From IMG/VR virus record IMGVR_UViG_3300021424_001706, positions 1 through 36,384 of that record: DNA of 36,384 bases; one strand, written 5' to 3'. Below are positions 21,286 to 29,318 of this stretch, piece by piece. The translations under genes were made by a program, and so were the position numbers. The DNA comes from a virus. Positions within the stretch are counted from its first letter, which is position 1, and every line of letters starts with the position of its first letter. Under the pieces are notes generated by a model, which was not told the DNA's origin, did no database searches, and was given only the letters and a program-made list of their open reading frames with translations.

Positions 21286-23122
21286 ATCTTTGTGACAGCC
21301 AAGGCCAATCAAAACTTAGCATTAACTTATCATACTCGCCATCAACTTCTTTGTAATATTCAACTGCGTCTTGAGCACCACGTAAACACCATTCTGCATT
21401 ATCCCCATTGGCCACATTAAGCCAAGTATCTAGTCTGTATTCTGTTTCTACTGTAGGTTCAGTTTCCATAAACAATTTTAACTTTAGGACTTCTCTGAAT
21501 GCAGTGCGCCAAGTCATCCAAGGATCGGCATTGAAATAAGCAATGGCACTTAGTTCAGGAACTACCGTGTGTTTTTGACTCAGTGTAAAGTCAAGACCAG
21601 ATTCAATTGTTTCCAATACCAATCGCTTATTATAGGCAATCACACCCATATGACCATACTCTAGTCCATTTAGGCAATTACGACTATGGAATATGTAATG
21701 CTTGGGTTCTTGCCAATAATCAGGTTGCCAAATAAAATCAAAACTACCTAATATTTCTAACTTAGCAAAAACAGCGAAGAACCATGGTGATGTGCTTGCT
21801 TGCGCTGCGGTATGATATGCAGCAATACGCCCATTAACGTTTTGCACTCTGTGTATCTTTTGTTGACCATGTGGTATCTGTGCTTCTACTGTTACCTTTA
21901 GATGATTGTACCAGCGTTCTGCATCAGGCTCGCCGTTACTAATATACACGATATCCAGCGGTTGGTCTGTATAAAATGCGTCTGAACGTCTATTAATATA
22001 CGGATAATCATACAATTGTGTCTTGATATGTGCCCTGGCTTCTCTAGGTACAATAGTCGTGCTACCCGACGAATTTAGTGGTTCTGCAATACGATCTTTT
22101 GGATGCCATAAACATGGTGGCACACAGATTGGGCCTATTGGAAATTTTTGAGTCTTAAATATGGCATAAGGAAATTGAAAATTATATGCTTGTACAGCAG
22201 GAATCAAACTGTCATTGTTGTATTCAATGATAGGTGCTTTCACAGGAACAATTTGATCACTACAATAATTAATTACATTAAACCAATCCAATAATTCTAA
22301 TTCGTACAACTGTGTTTTAAGAGACGGTATATGAATGTAAAAGGTATCGCCTCTTTTTTGAAATTTGTATTTAAAATTTTCACATGCTGTAGGAAACACA
22401 TGTATCATTTCTCTCTGTTCAGGAGCAGGATGCCACGTAAAATCAAATTCTCTATAATCACAGAAGCTACTAATAATCCAAACAAACTTTGTAGTTGCCA
22501 AATTGGCAATACGTTTAAAAACGTTTAAATGACTGTCAACATACCTGGTGCTTTTTGCATCGGGATATTGTTTTTGTATACGAGCAAATTGTTCCGGGCT
22601 TTCTTGATTTAGAAAATCCATATAAAATATCTGGGTGGCGCCATTGCGTATATGTTGATCGTTCACATACTTGATGCCTGCGGTACCCGGATATACAGGG
22701 CCACCATCTCGCTGCCATTGCGTTGGAAAATGATATTCATAATCAGGTTCTAATTCATCAGGGTGCCAACTATAATCAAATTGGCTATCATCTATATTGC
22801 CGGGAACAATCCACTTATTTTTCTCAACACAGCGTGTGACTTTTTGCTCTGTTCTAAAATGCCATTCTCTATTGTTTACGGTATCTACATTTGCAAAATA
22901 TGCACCGCCGGTACGTTGCCACTGTGTTCCAAAACAGTGTACATGATGTGCTTCCCAAGGAGCAGGACGCCACGCAAAATCAAAATTTGTATAGTCGTTG
23001 CAGTCATAAATATACCAGTAGAATTTAGTTCTACTTTTTTTAGCAGCATCTTCCAAACAGTCAGCTGGTCTTTCGAACGCAAACAAATTTGGTTTTTCCC
23101 CAGAATAAAAGACATCAAACAT
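21263..23122 (-). CDS. multi-repeat glycosyltransferase-like protein, degenerate GT-A units
   Basis: A 619-residue protein. FDFAWRP (residues 47-53), FDYSWHP (115-121), FDFTWHP (226-232) and FDFIWQP (461-467) mark four repeats. Three full units have a strand start (LDIVYISNGEP at 389-399 is the best), a His/Ala helix, and an aromatic stretch such as KFYWYIYDCNDYTN before FDF, then a His-rich segment. This resembles GT-A-type phage glycosyltransferases in which a DxD lies at the aromatic stretch; here it is DCND or SFCD or KLEI, mostly degraded. It may therefore bind rather than transfer sugars. It starts in CATG shared with the divergent gene at 23121. No clear RBS. Confidence 0.65.
   Translation of the reverse strand: MFDVFYSGEKPNLFAFERPADCLEDAAKKSRTKFYWYIYDCNDYTNFDFAWRPAPWEAHHVHCFGTQWQRTGGAYFANVDTVNNREWHFRTEQKVTRCVEKNKWIVPGNIDDSQFDYSWHPDELEPDYEYHFPTQWQRDGGPVYPGTAGIKYVNDQHIRNGATQIFYMDFLNQESPEQFARIQKQYPDAKSTRYVDSHLNVFKRIANLATTKFVWIISSFCDYREFDFTWHPAPEQREMIHVFPTACENFKYKFQKRGDTFYIHIPSLKTQLYELELLDWFNVINYCSDQIVPVKAPIIEYNNDSLIPAVQAYNFQFPYAIFKTQKFPIGPICVPPCLWHPKDRIAEPLNSSGSTTIVPREARAHIKTQLYDYPYINRRSDAFYTDQPLDIVYISNGEPDAERWYNHLKVTVEAQIPHGQQKIHRVQNVNGRIAAYHTAAQASTSPWFFAVFAKLEILGSFDFIWQPDYWQEPKHYIFHSRNCLNGLEYGHMGVIAYNKRLVLETIESGLDFTLSQKHTVVPELSAIAYFNADPWMTWRTAFREVLKLKLFMETEPTVETEYRLDTWLNVANGDNAEWCLRGAQDAVEYYKEVDGEYDKLMLSFDWPWLSQRFKNLYKI
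21276..21289. terminator. possible weak bidirectional terminator hairpin
   Basis: AGATT (21276-21280) and AATCT (21285-21289) form a 5-bp stem with a CTTA loop, at the convergent ends of the aminotransferase (+) and repeat-protein (-) genes, with T-rich DNA on the right and AAATTTTATAT on the left. The stem is short and AT-rich, so this is weak. Confidence 0.25.
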
Positions 23123-24395
23123 GTATAATATAAACAGCCACTATAATTTTATTCTACAACATGCAAAAATAAACTACGATATATCGCCAAAACTTGCTTA
23201 CTTCTTTCCGTTTGGTGCAACTGCGTTCTCACAGCTTGAAATATTAGGTACAACCGACCCTGATGTATTTTTTCTGTGTTTTGATCAAGAACCTTTAAAC
23301 TACCATTATAACTTTGACACTTTTTCAAAATTTGATAATTTGACTGTAACTTCCAATGGCAGTCAACAAATCAAAGAATCTACACAATATAGTCAATATT
23401 GGAAAAATGATATATCTTTAAAATACAGATCATTAAAATATAAAGACAAAGTTCCTACTATACTACTTAACACAGAAAAAGATAGTGACGAAAAAAATAA
23501 AATTTTAGAAAAATTTAATTATATTGATTGTTACTATTTTTACCATGCCCTAGCAGCAATAGATTGGTACCGAGGTTATCAATTCTGTAGTGAAATTATA
23601 CCAATACGAAAAAGAAAAATAGAAAAAAAATTTATTACATTTAATAGGATAACTGGCAATTCTAGAATTTATAGAGCTTTTTTTGTCGCTAAACTCAGTC
23701 AACAAAATCTATTAGATTATGGCCATATAAGTTTTAGTAATGTTTGTCCAGTTCACGGTAAATTACAGTTCTCAATTGTCAAAACATTAGAACAGTTTGG
23801 GTTAGACAAAAAATTTGTTTTCCAAGAATTAGATTATATAACCAATCTTCCAAGTCTAAGAATTGATAGTGAGCACAATATGCCTATTGACAATTCAAGT
23901 TTTACTCTTGAGCCTATTCCAAAATTGATGCAAAGTTTTGTTCATGTTGTTACAGAAACCTGTTTCTGGGAACGCAAGAAACATTTAACTGAAAAAATTT
24001 TTAAACCTATAGCGTTGAAACAGCCTTTTATATTGTTAGGGTGTGTTGACAATCTTGCATACTTAAAAGAATACGGATTTATAACATTTGACAAATGGTG
24101 GGATGAAAGTTATGATCAATGCCAAGATCCAATTGAGCGAATCGATATGGTCGTTGATATAATAAAAAGTTTAAGCAAACTATCAAATAATGATTTAGAA
24201 AAAATGTTATATGACATGGAGGAAGTTCTTGAGTACAATTACAATTTGTTTTACAGTAAACACTTTGTTGATCAAATATGGAACGAATTACAAACAAATC
24301 TCAATTCAGCAATTGCTCAAGCTCTAGACCAGACTTTTCTAGAAAATTTAAACCGTTTTTATTTCGATACAAATCTCTATATACAACCTTGGTAA
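23121..24395 (+). CDS. glycosyltransferase-like protein (second GT10-like copy)
   Basis: A 424-residue protein with the same C-terminal set as the gene at 17291: LTEKIFKPIALKQPFILLG, then YLKEYGFITFDKWWDESYD, and an RITGNSRIYRAFFVAKL segment in the middle. The N-terminal half (LAYFFPFGATAFSQLEIL) is unlike its paralogue. Probably a glycosyltransferase on a surface glycan. Its ATG overlaps that of the divergent neighbour, and its last 95 bases overlap the dCMP deaminase gene tail-to-tail, so it is the only + gene to the right of 21285. No clear Shine-Dalgarno sequence. Confidence 0.7.
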   Translation: MYNINSHYNFILQHAKINYDISPKLAYFFPFGATAFSQLEILGTTDPDVFFLCFDQEPLNYHYNFDTFSKFDNLTVTSNGSQQIKESTQYSQYWKNDISLKYRSLKYKDKVPTILLNTEKDSDEKNKILEKFNYIDCYYFYHALAAIDWYRGYQFCSEIIPIRKRKIEKKFITFNRITGNSRIYRAFFVAKLSQQNLLDYGHISFSNVCPVHGKLQFSIVKTLEQFGLDKKFVFQELDYITNLPSLRIDSEHNMPIDNSSFTLEPIPKLMQSFVHVVTETCFWERKKHLTEKIFKPIALKQPFILLGCVDNLAYLKEYGFITFDKWWDESYDQCQDPIERIDMVVDIIKSLSKLSNNDLEKMLYDMEEVLEYNYNLFYSKHFVDQIWNELQTNLNSAIAQALDQTFLENLNRFYFDTNLYIQPW

Positions 24396-24774
24396 TACCT
24401 GATTGATATATCAATTTTGCACATTCTAAACAAGGACTATGTGTTACAAACATTGTAGCACCTTGTCCAGATTCTGGCGATTTTGCTAATTTGGCAATAG
24501 CATTGGTTTCAGCATGCAGGACTTCTGGTTTGGTGGTTAGTGTAGAAGTTTTCACTTGTATTGTATTACCGTCCAAATCTTTAGCGTTATTGTATTCAGT
24601 TACCAATTCATCCTCGCAATTGTTATCCCAACCAGCAGGCATTCCATTATAGCCAATTGAAATAATTCTGTCATCTTTGACAATAATAGCTCCAACTTTC
24701 AATCTACGTGCCAAACTAAGTTCTGCAAACGTTTGTGCTGTTTTCATGTAGGCACGTTTAAATTTGTCTTTCAT
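24301..24774 (-). CDS. dCMP deaminase
   Basis: Deaminates dCMP to dUMP, the substrate of the ThyA encoded in this window. Zinc site: HAE at residues 87-89 with Glu89 as proton shuttle, and PCLEC with Cys115 and Cys118. RRLKVGAIIVKDDRIISIGYNG and the WDNNCEDE segment match T4-type dCMP deaminase, which has an extra zinc site. At 157 residues it is slightly shorter than T4 Cd (193). It is the last gene of the minus-strand array, coupled by four bases to the nucleotidyltransferase upstream. Confidence 0.92.
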   Translation of the reverse strand: MKDKFKRAYMKTAQTFAELSLARRLKVGAIIVKDDRIISIGYNGMPAGWDNNCEDELVTEYNNAKDLDGNTIQVKTSTLTTKPEVLHAETNAIAKLAKSPESGQGATMFVTHSPCLECAKLIYQSGITKVVYRDLYRNKNGLNFLEKSGLELEQLLN

Positions 24775-25346
24775 TCGATGCCCATTTGTTTTCGTATAGT
24801 GGTTGCTGATATAGCCTGTGTAACATCGTCAAATGTTTCTTCTTCGATGAGGTAACCAACATCACGACCATATGTAATATTAACTATATTAGGAACAACA
24901 ATGATTTCATATCGTCCTTTATACTCGGGATCAAGATCAGCACGAATATACTTTTTAACTTCTTCAAGATTAAACGGATTACTGTGATTCCATCCTTGGC
25001 AATCTCTTATCATAATACACACTTGTCCGGTTTTCTTTATTGCTCTTTCAAATAATGCACGATGCCCTGCATGCCACGGTTGCCAACGACCTAACATTTG
25101 CACTGTGGGTTTTCGCCAATCAAATGTAGGTACTGATTCTATACAAGCAGTTTGATTTACAATAGACAAATAACCTTCACAATAAACATTCCATTTTTCA
25201 ACACCGTTTTCAACAGTGACATCGTCGCGCATAGGAACACGGATATCTAGGTGTTCAACTAAATGTTCTACTCCATTCTCGAACACACGCCAAACTTTAC
25301 CATTGCTATTATGTTGGTGATTGAATCTTATGTGATATTTGTTCAT
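24771..25346 (-). CDS. HxGH nucleotidyltransferase with unknown N-terminal domain
   Basis: A 191-residue protein from the ATG at 25346; an ATG at 25373 would add nine residues inside the kinase gene. The first 70 residues (YHIRFNHQHNSNGKVWRVFE) form a beta-rich domain I recall from marine phages but cannot name. The C-terminal domain has GRWQPWHAGH (HxGH at 92-95) and ISATTIR at 179-185, the two nucleotide-binding signatures of the cytidylyltransferase/NMNAT/ATP-sulfurylase superfamily. It overlaps the APS-kinase-like gene by 38 bases. The pair may activate a phospho-sugar, choline-like alcohol or sulfate. Which one is not decided by sequence. Confidence 0.8.
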   Translation of the reverse strand: MNKYHIRFNHQHNSNGKVWRVFENGVEHLVEHLDIRVPMRDDVTVENGVEKWNVYCEGYLSIVNQTACIESVPTFDWRKPTVQMLGRWQPWHAGHRALFERAIKKTGQVCIMIRDCQGWNHSNPFNLEEVKKYIRADLDPEYKGRYEIIVVPNIVNITYGRDVGYLIEEETFDDVTQAISATTIRKQMGIE

Positions 25347-25740
25347 ATATTGTCCTTGCCCATCGACCTGCATCTTGCTCGGTCACTCTTACATCGTGTG
25401 TTTCGGGCGGAAGAAACACACGATTAGTATCTTCAAATCTACCCTCTGCTATTGTATCTACCCAAATCAAAAAGTGCGGATCGTAAATGTCGCGCATTTC
25501 TTTTAGGGGACAAACAAAATCTGCAATTACATAATCTTTGTTTGAAACATCTGCTATTTCTCTCATTCGTCGGCTTTGACGAATTCGTCCTTCATAGCTG
25601 AAATCCCAATCATTAAATTTTTTTCTTATTTCATCTGCATTTAACCAGAGAACATCCGGACTAAAATAGTTTAATAAATTTATTGCAAGCGTAGTTTTGC
25701 CTGCTCCGGGCAATCCCATTATAAGAATTCTAGTTGTCAT
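25309..25740 (-). CDS. APS-kinase-like P-loop kinase
   Basis: A 143-residue kinase with Walker A GLPGAGKTT near residue 9 and LWLNADEIRKKFNDWDFS, the nucleotide- and substrate-binding segment of adenylylsulfate kinases (CysC). YVIADFVCPLKEMRD follows the CysC pattern. It is shorter than bacterial CysC (about 200 residues) and its substrate may be a small alcohol or sugar instead of APS; phage 'APS kinases' next to nucleotidyltransferases are often of that kind. No sulfotransferase was seen in the window. Gap of 19 bases to the upstream SGNH-like gene. Confidence 0.78.
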   Translation of the reverse strand: MTTRILIMGLPGAGKTTLAINLLNYFSPDVLWLNADEIRKKFNDWDFSYEGRIRQSRRMREIADVSNKDYVIADFVCPLKEMRDIYDPHFLIWVDTIAEGRFEDTNRVFLPPETHDVRVTEQDAGRWARTIYEQISHKIQSPT

Positions 25741-25759
25741 GAAAAAACCTCACCATTTT

Positions 25760-26464
25760 TTAGAAATCTAATTTTTTATCTTTTATATGTTTTTTAAGTT
25801 CTAGTGCCCATTCATAATGAGCTAATTTGCCTGGATGTATTTTATCTTTATCAAACCAATTATTTTTTTTAGTGATACTGTATATATTATTTGTTGTACA
25901 ACAATTCGTCCAATTGATTAAATTATATAGATTTTCATTTATACTTTTTAAGTCTAAAACATAATCTTGATAAAAAGTAAATATATATAATACCCCCAGC
26001 TGCATTAGTATACTTTGTAAAGAAATTATCTTTATGAGGAAAGAGTCTACCATTTGATTATAACTTACATTCTTATAGTATGAATCAAACAAATTCATAC
26101 ATTCTTTATCGTTATTTAAATACCCACAACCAAAAATCCAATCTTTTTGAACAAAGTCTTGATCATTAACTGGATGTATTATTTTTTCAGGCCAATCGTT
26201 TTGCTTGTGCTGAAAATTTGAAGTAAAAATGGTGTTAAAATTCTTTACGGTTCTGTAATCTATTCTATGTGGTTGAGACCACATAATAATAACTGCATCG
26301 TAATTTCTTAATGATAATTCTGTAACTGTAGATTCAAAAATATAAGTATTACCAGCACCGGACTGTGCGAGATTTATCAATTCAAAATTATACATTGATT
26401 GTAAAGCATGCGGCCAACTATCAGGACCTCTGCTAAAGCTACAGCCATTTGTTAACACTCTCAT
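25760..26464 (-). CDS. SGNH/GDSL hydrolase-like protein (GCS type)
   Basis: A 234-residue protein with block I NGCSFSRGPDSWP at residues 6-18, Cys instead of Asp before the Ser. Central motif VIIMWSQPHRIDYR is of the W-S-x3-R-x-D type. The C-terminal block DKDKIHPGKLAHYEWA keeps a regular DxxH. Ser nucleophile and D/H pair are present, so it may be active. It overlaps the carbamoyltransferase by four bases (ATGA), indicating coupled production. Substrate unknown. Confidence 0.78.
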   Translation of the reverse strand: MRVLTNGCSFSRGPDSWPHALQSMYNFELINLAQSGAGNTYIFESTVTELSLRNYDAVIIMWSQPHRIDYRTVKNFNTIFTSNFQHKQNDWPEKIIHPVNDQDFVQKDWIFGCGYLNNDKECMNLFDSYYKNVSYNQMVDSFLIKIISLQSILMQLGVLYIFTFYQDYVLDLKSINENLYNLINWTNCCTTNNIYSITKKNNWFDKDKIHPGKLAHYEWALELKKHIKDKKLDF

Positions 26465-27942
26465 GAAAATACCTTTACACCGTATTTACTTTCAAATCTA
26501 TCTGCGTCGTCTCGATCATTTACCATTGGCTCACCTTTGATATTTAAACTTGTGTTTAGTAGCATAGGGCAGTCAGTCATTACAAACCATTTTTCCAATA
26601 ATTGTCTGATGCCCGAACCGTCTGCTGGTACCGTTTGTACTCGACTGGTCCCATCAACATGGCAGATAGCAGGAAAACGGCTAGGATACCAACAATGAGC
26701 GACTGACTGCATATAACGGCTATTAGGCCACCCGTTGCGGAAATCAAAGTACTGATCAGCCATCTCCTCCAATATGACAGGGGCAAAAGGTCTGAATTTT
26801 TGTCTGCGTTTAATTTCATTTACTCGATCCTTGATGTTAGGTCCTCTTGGGTCCGCTAATAAACTTCTATTACCTAAAGCACGGGGACCAAACTCTGCAC
26901 GACCACTAGCAACACCGCAAATACCGTCAGATAATAAACTATCAAGTATGGGTGTAACGGGATATGGTCCCGGAATATCGTGGCCCAGATAAGCATCGAC
27001 CCAATTAACACGACGCCCATAAGCGAGAGCGGCAGCGCCAAGACTGCTACCAGCATCACCAGGATTAGGCATAATCCAAATATTTTCAAAGTATTCTCCA
27101 AGGTTTCTATTTGCCAAACAGTTTAATGCTACACCACCCATATAAACAAGATTTGCACTCCACGCAAAATCTCTTGCTCGACGCATCACATTGTATACCA
27201 ATCTTTCTAAAACTTTTTGTGCTGCTGCTGCTAAATCTGCGTCATGCACATCTGTTAAAAAATCATTTGTAATACCAACATGTAAATTTTGTTTAAATGT
27301 AGTTTCCCATTCGTTTACAATCAACTCATCTTGTAGTGTGCTGGCATAACCGTTTCTTCCATATGCGCTCATACCCATTAAAATGTATTCATCTTCGTTA
27401 GGTTTTAATCCTACTCTTTGAGTCATTGCGCTATAAAACAATCCTATACTATGAGGATATCGTTGACCCCATAGTCGTTTATATTGGGCTATTCCACGAC
27501 TGTCGTACTCCGCGCCCCATATGCTAACAGTGTCCCACTCACCACTTGCGTCAATGACTACTACTGTTGCGCGATTGTATGGACTTGTTTGGAAGCCGGC
27601 TGCTGCATGACTCATGTGATGATTATGACTACTGTAACTGGGAATATGTGCCCATCTGCCAAACTGTTCTGTCAAGATCCTTCGAGTAGATAAACGATTC
27701 CACTCTATACCTTCTTCACTGTACAATCTTCGTAATTGTTTCTTCCACGGAGTTTCATAATATGCAACATGAGCAATAGGAAACTGATCCATGATATCAT
27801 CCATCATGGCACGACAAAGATTGGCATCGTTTTTGACCCGGCTGTAACGTTCGCTATGCGCTGCATACAGTATATCGCCTTGGCGATTGATTACTGCGGC
27901 AGCAGCGTCATGAAAGCCAGCACTTATTCCTAATATGTTCAT
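26461..27942 (-). CDS. NodU/CmcH/TobZ-type O-carbamoyltransferase
   Basis: Transfers a carbamoyl group from carbamoyl phosphate, through carbamoyl-adenylate, to a hydroxyl on a sugar or small molecule. The N-terminal Kae1-like domain begins NILGISAGFHDAAAAVI; HNHHMSHAAAGF holds the metal-binding His, VIDASGEWDT and GGVALNCLANRNL bind ATP, and the C-terminal part has GRAEFGPRALGNRSLLADPR, then NTSLNIKGEPMV. At 493 residues it is shorter than the 550-600 usual for the family, and the end after GEPMV is short. It overlaps the SGNH-like gene upstream by 35 bases. The carbamoylated molecule is unknown; a phage glycan or modified base is possible. Confidence 0.9.
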   Translation of the reverse strand: MNILGISAGFHDAAAAVINRQGDILYAAHSERYSRVKNDANLCRAMMDDIMDQFPIAHVAYYETPWKKQLRRLYSEEGIEWNRLSTRRILTEQFGRWAHIPSYSSHNHHMSHAAAGFQTSPYNRATVVVIDASGEWDTVSIWGAEYDSRGIAQYKRLWGQRYPHSIGLFYSAMTQRVGLKPNEDEYILMGMSAYGRNGYASTLQDELIVNEWETTFKQNLHVGITNDFLTDVHDADLAAAAQKVLERLVYNVMRRARDFAWSANLVYMGGVALNCLANRNLGEYFENIWIMPNPGDAGSSLGAAALAYGRRVNWVDAYLGHDIPGPYPVTPILDSLLSDGICGVASGRAEFGPRALGNRSLLADPRGPNIKDRVNEIKRRQKFRPFAPVILEEMADQYFDFRNGWPNSRYMQSVAHCWYPSRFPAICHVDGTSRVQTVPADGSGIRQLLEKWFVMTDCPMLLNTSLNIKGEPMVNDRDDADRFESKYGVKVFS

Positions 27943-28555
27943 AAATTTTTTCTGCTATAATTTCATGGCCTTGTTCAAGTGGATGGCCACCGGGTCCATG
28001 TGGCAAACCGTAGGTCCATTCTCCTACACTTGTAAACATACCATCAACAAACATTGAATGATCTATTGCATCAATCAAGGTTTTGTGCTTGGAATGATAA
28101 ATTTGATGACTTTGATGAGAACCACAAGCAATAAACATAACACAAGGAACATTATGAACTTCACAAAAACTTTGAGCCAATAAAATTTGTCTTAACCAAT
28201 TGGCATAATAGTACTCAGGCACATCGTATGCAGTTATATACTTGATTAAATTAATTCGATGGGTGGGATCATCTAATTGTATGGCTCTGTAATTTCTACC
28301 GGCCCATATATCATACACTCCAATTTCGTCGGCAAATTCCTGTCTATTACAATCTGACCATCCAATAATAACTAAATCACTTTTGTCTAAAACACAGTGA
28401 ATCAATCTTTTAACTATACGTGTATTTCCACTTGCAGGTCTTCCTAAATTGGCCACATGTTTATGTAATTTATTAGACAAGATCGTAGGCCACGCTAAGT
28501 TTTTACACTCAAGTTCGTCACCGTATGTGAAACTATCTCCTATTGCATGGATCAT
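27908..28555 (-). CDS. SGNH/GDSL hydrolase-like protein, tandem copy 1
   Basis: A 215-residue protein from the ATG at 28555, chosen because it overlaps the upstream stop as ATGA and puts block I, AIGDSFTYG, near the start; an ATG at 28573 would add six residues. The central motif is VIIGWSDCNRQEFADE, then VYDIWAG. The last block is GGHPLEQGHEI with no Asp at the DxxH position. It is clearly a paralogue of the next gene (28552-29220): both share GDSFTYG, the GWS-x3-R-x-E-F motif and the Y-D-x-W signature. Possibly duplicated in tandem. Confidence 0.82.
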   Translation of the reverse strand: MIHAIGDSFTYGDELECKNLAWPTILSNKLHKHVANLGRPASGNTRIVKRLIHCVLDKSDLVIIGWSDCNRQEFADEIGVYDIWAGRNYRAIQLDDPTHRINLIKYITAYDVPEYYYANWLRQILLAQSFCEVHNVPCVMFIACGSHQSHQIYHSKHKTLIDAIDHSMFVDGMFTSVGEWTYGLPHGPGGHPLEQGHEIIAEKIYEHIRNKCWLS

Positions 28556-29220
28556 GGTGTCAATGCCCAGCACTGCTGATTTACATAGTTTAACACTTTT
28601 CCAGCTACCAATGTATGGCCGTCTTCAAGGAAATGCCCCCTTGAACCCTGTTTACAATTTTTTGTCCATTCTATCATTCCACTGATATTAAAATCTAAAA
28701 AATTGTCTGTGTTTATTTGATCATGATATTGCTTGATTCCATCAAAATATAATTTTTTATAATAATCATTTTGCATTATGTTCATCATCACATACTTGAT
28801 TTTTTTACTTTCTAAATAGCTTTGCAACAAAATTATTTGTTGAATAAATTTTAAATGTAAAGCTTGTGGATTATGATATTGAGAAACATATTCTATCATG
28901 TTTTTCCGCCAATGGAAATTATTGGAGAGATGTGAATCTACAGTATACCCGGGCCATACATCATAATAACCCAGTTCATCACTGAATTCCATTCTACCAG
29001 GATTAGACCATCCAATTAAAACCAAATCAACATTATTATTTCGTAAGAGATAATCTAAGGTTAATCTTAAAATTTTGTCATTACTAGCAGCTGGTTTGGC
29101 TAAATTAACCACGTCTGCATTTAAAATTTTACCGACTTGATATGGCCATGCATTGTAAATATTTTTAAGCTCTTCGCCATAAGTAAAACTATCGCCAACT
29201 GATAGGATATTTTTAATCAT
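28552..29220 (-). CDS. SGNH/GDSL hydrolase-like protein, tandem copy 2
   Basis: A 222-residue protein with block I SVGDSFTYGEELKN, central motif VLIGWSNPGRMEFSDELGYY, and last block RGHFLEDGHTL, where the regular Asp is again absent. Very similar in layout to copy 1 downstream and more distantly to the gene at 29272. Ser of GDS is present; the acid may be supplied by Glu/Asp in LEDGH. Its ATG overlaps the stop of the 33-residue gene upstream, and its TGA overlaps the ATG of copy 1. Confidence 0.8.
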   Translation of the reverse strand: MIKNILSVGDSFTYGEELKNIYNAWPYQVGKILNADVVNLAKPAASNDKILRLTLDYLLRNNNVDLVLIGWSNPGRMEFSDELGYYDVWPGYTVDSHLSNNFHWRKNMIEYVSQYHNPQALHLKFIQQIILLQSYLESKKIKYVMMNIMQNDYYKKLYFDGIKQYHDQINTDNFLDFNISGMIEWTKNCKQGSRGHFLEDGHTLVAGKVLNYVNQQCWALTP

Positions 29221-29318
29221 TTGTAAATAAATGGATCGCGTTTACGAAGTTCTCGTAGTTTACGTCTATATCTAATTTCTAATTGAACTCTGTTCCAAAG
29301 GTTGCGTAACCAGTTCAT
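29217..29318 (-). CDS. 33-residue highly basic protein
   Basis: A short open frame starting MNWLRNLWNRVQLEIRYRR and ending RKRDPFIYK. The Lys/Arg density and helix propensity suggest a nucleic-acid-binding or membrane-surface peptide. It ends in an ATGA overlap with the SGNH-like gene downstream and overlaps the SGNH-like gene upstream by 47 bases in another frame. I recall a small cyanophage protein with a similar KRDPFIY end. The coupled arrangement and composition support it. Confidence 0.6.
   Translation of the reverse strand: MNWLRNLWNRVQLEIRYRRKLRELRKRDPFIYK

Noticed and set aside
22763-23128. 121-residue plus-strand open frame opposite the repeat protein
   Set aside because: Antisense to a well-supported repeat protein; Cys/Ile/Phe-rich composition and no RBS.
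26580-27101. Minus-strand frames rich in hydrophobic residues inside the carbamoyltransferase gene
   Set aside because: They look like membrane proteins but lie within the conserved NodU-type coding sequence in another frame, without RBS.
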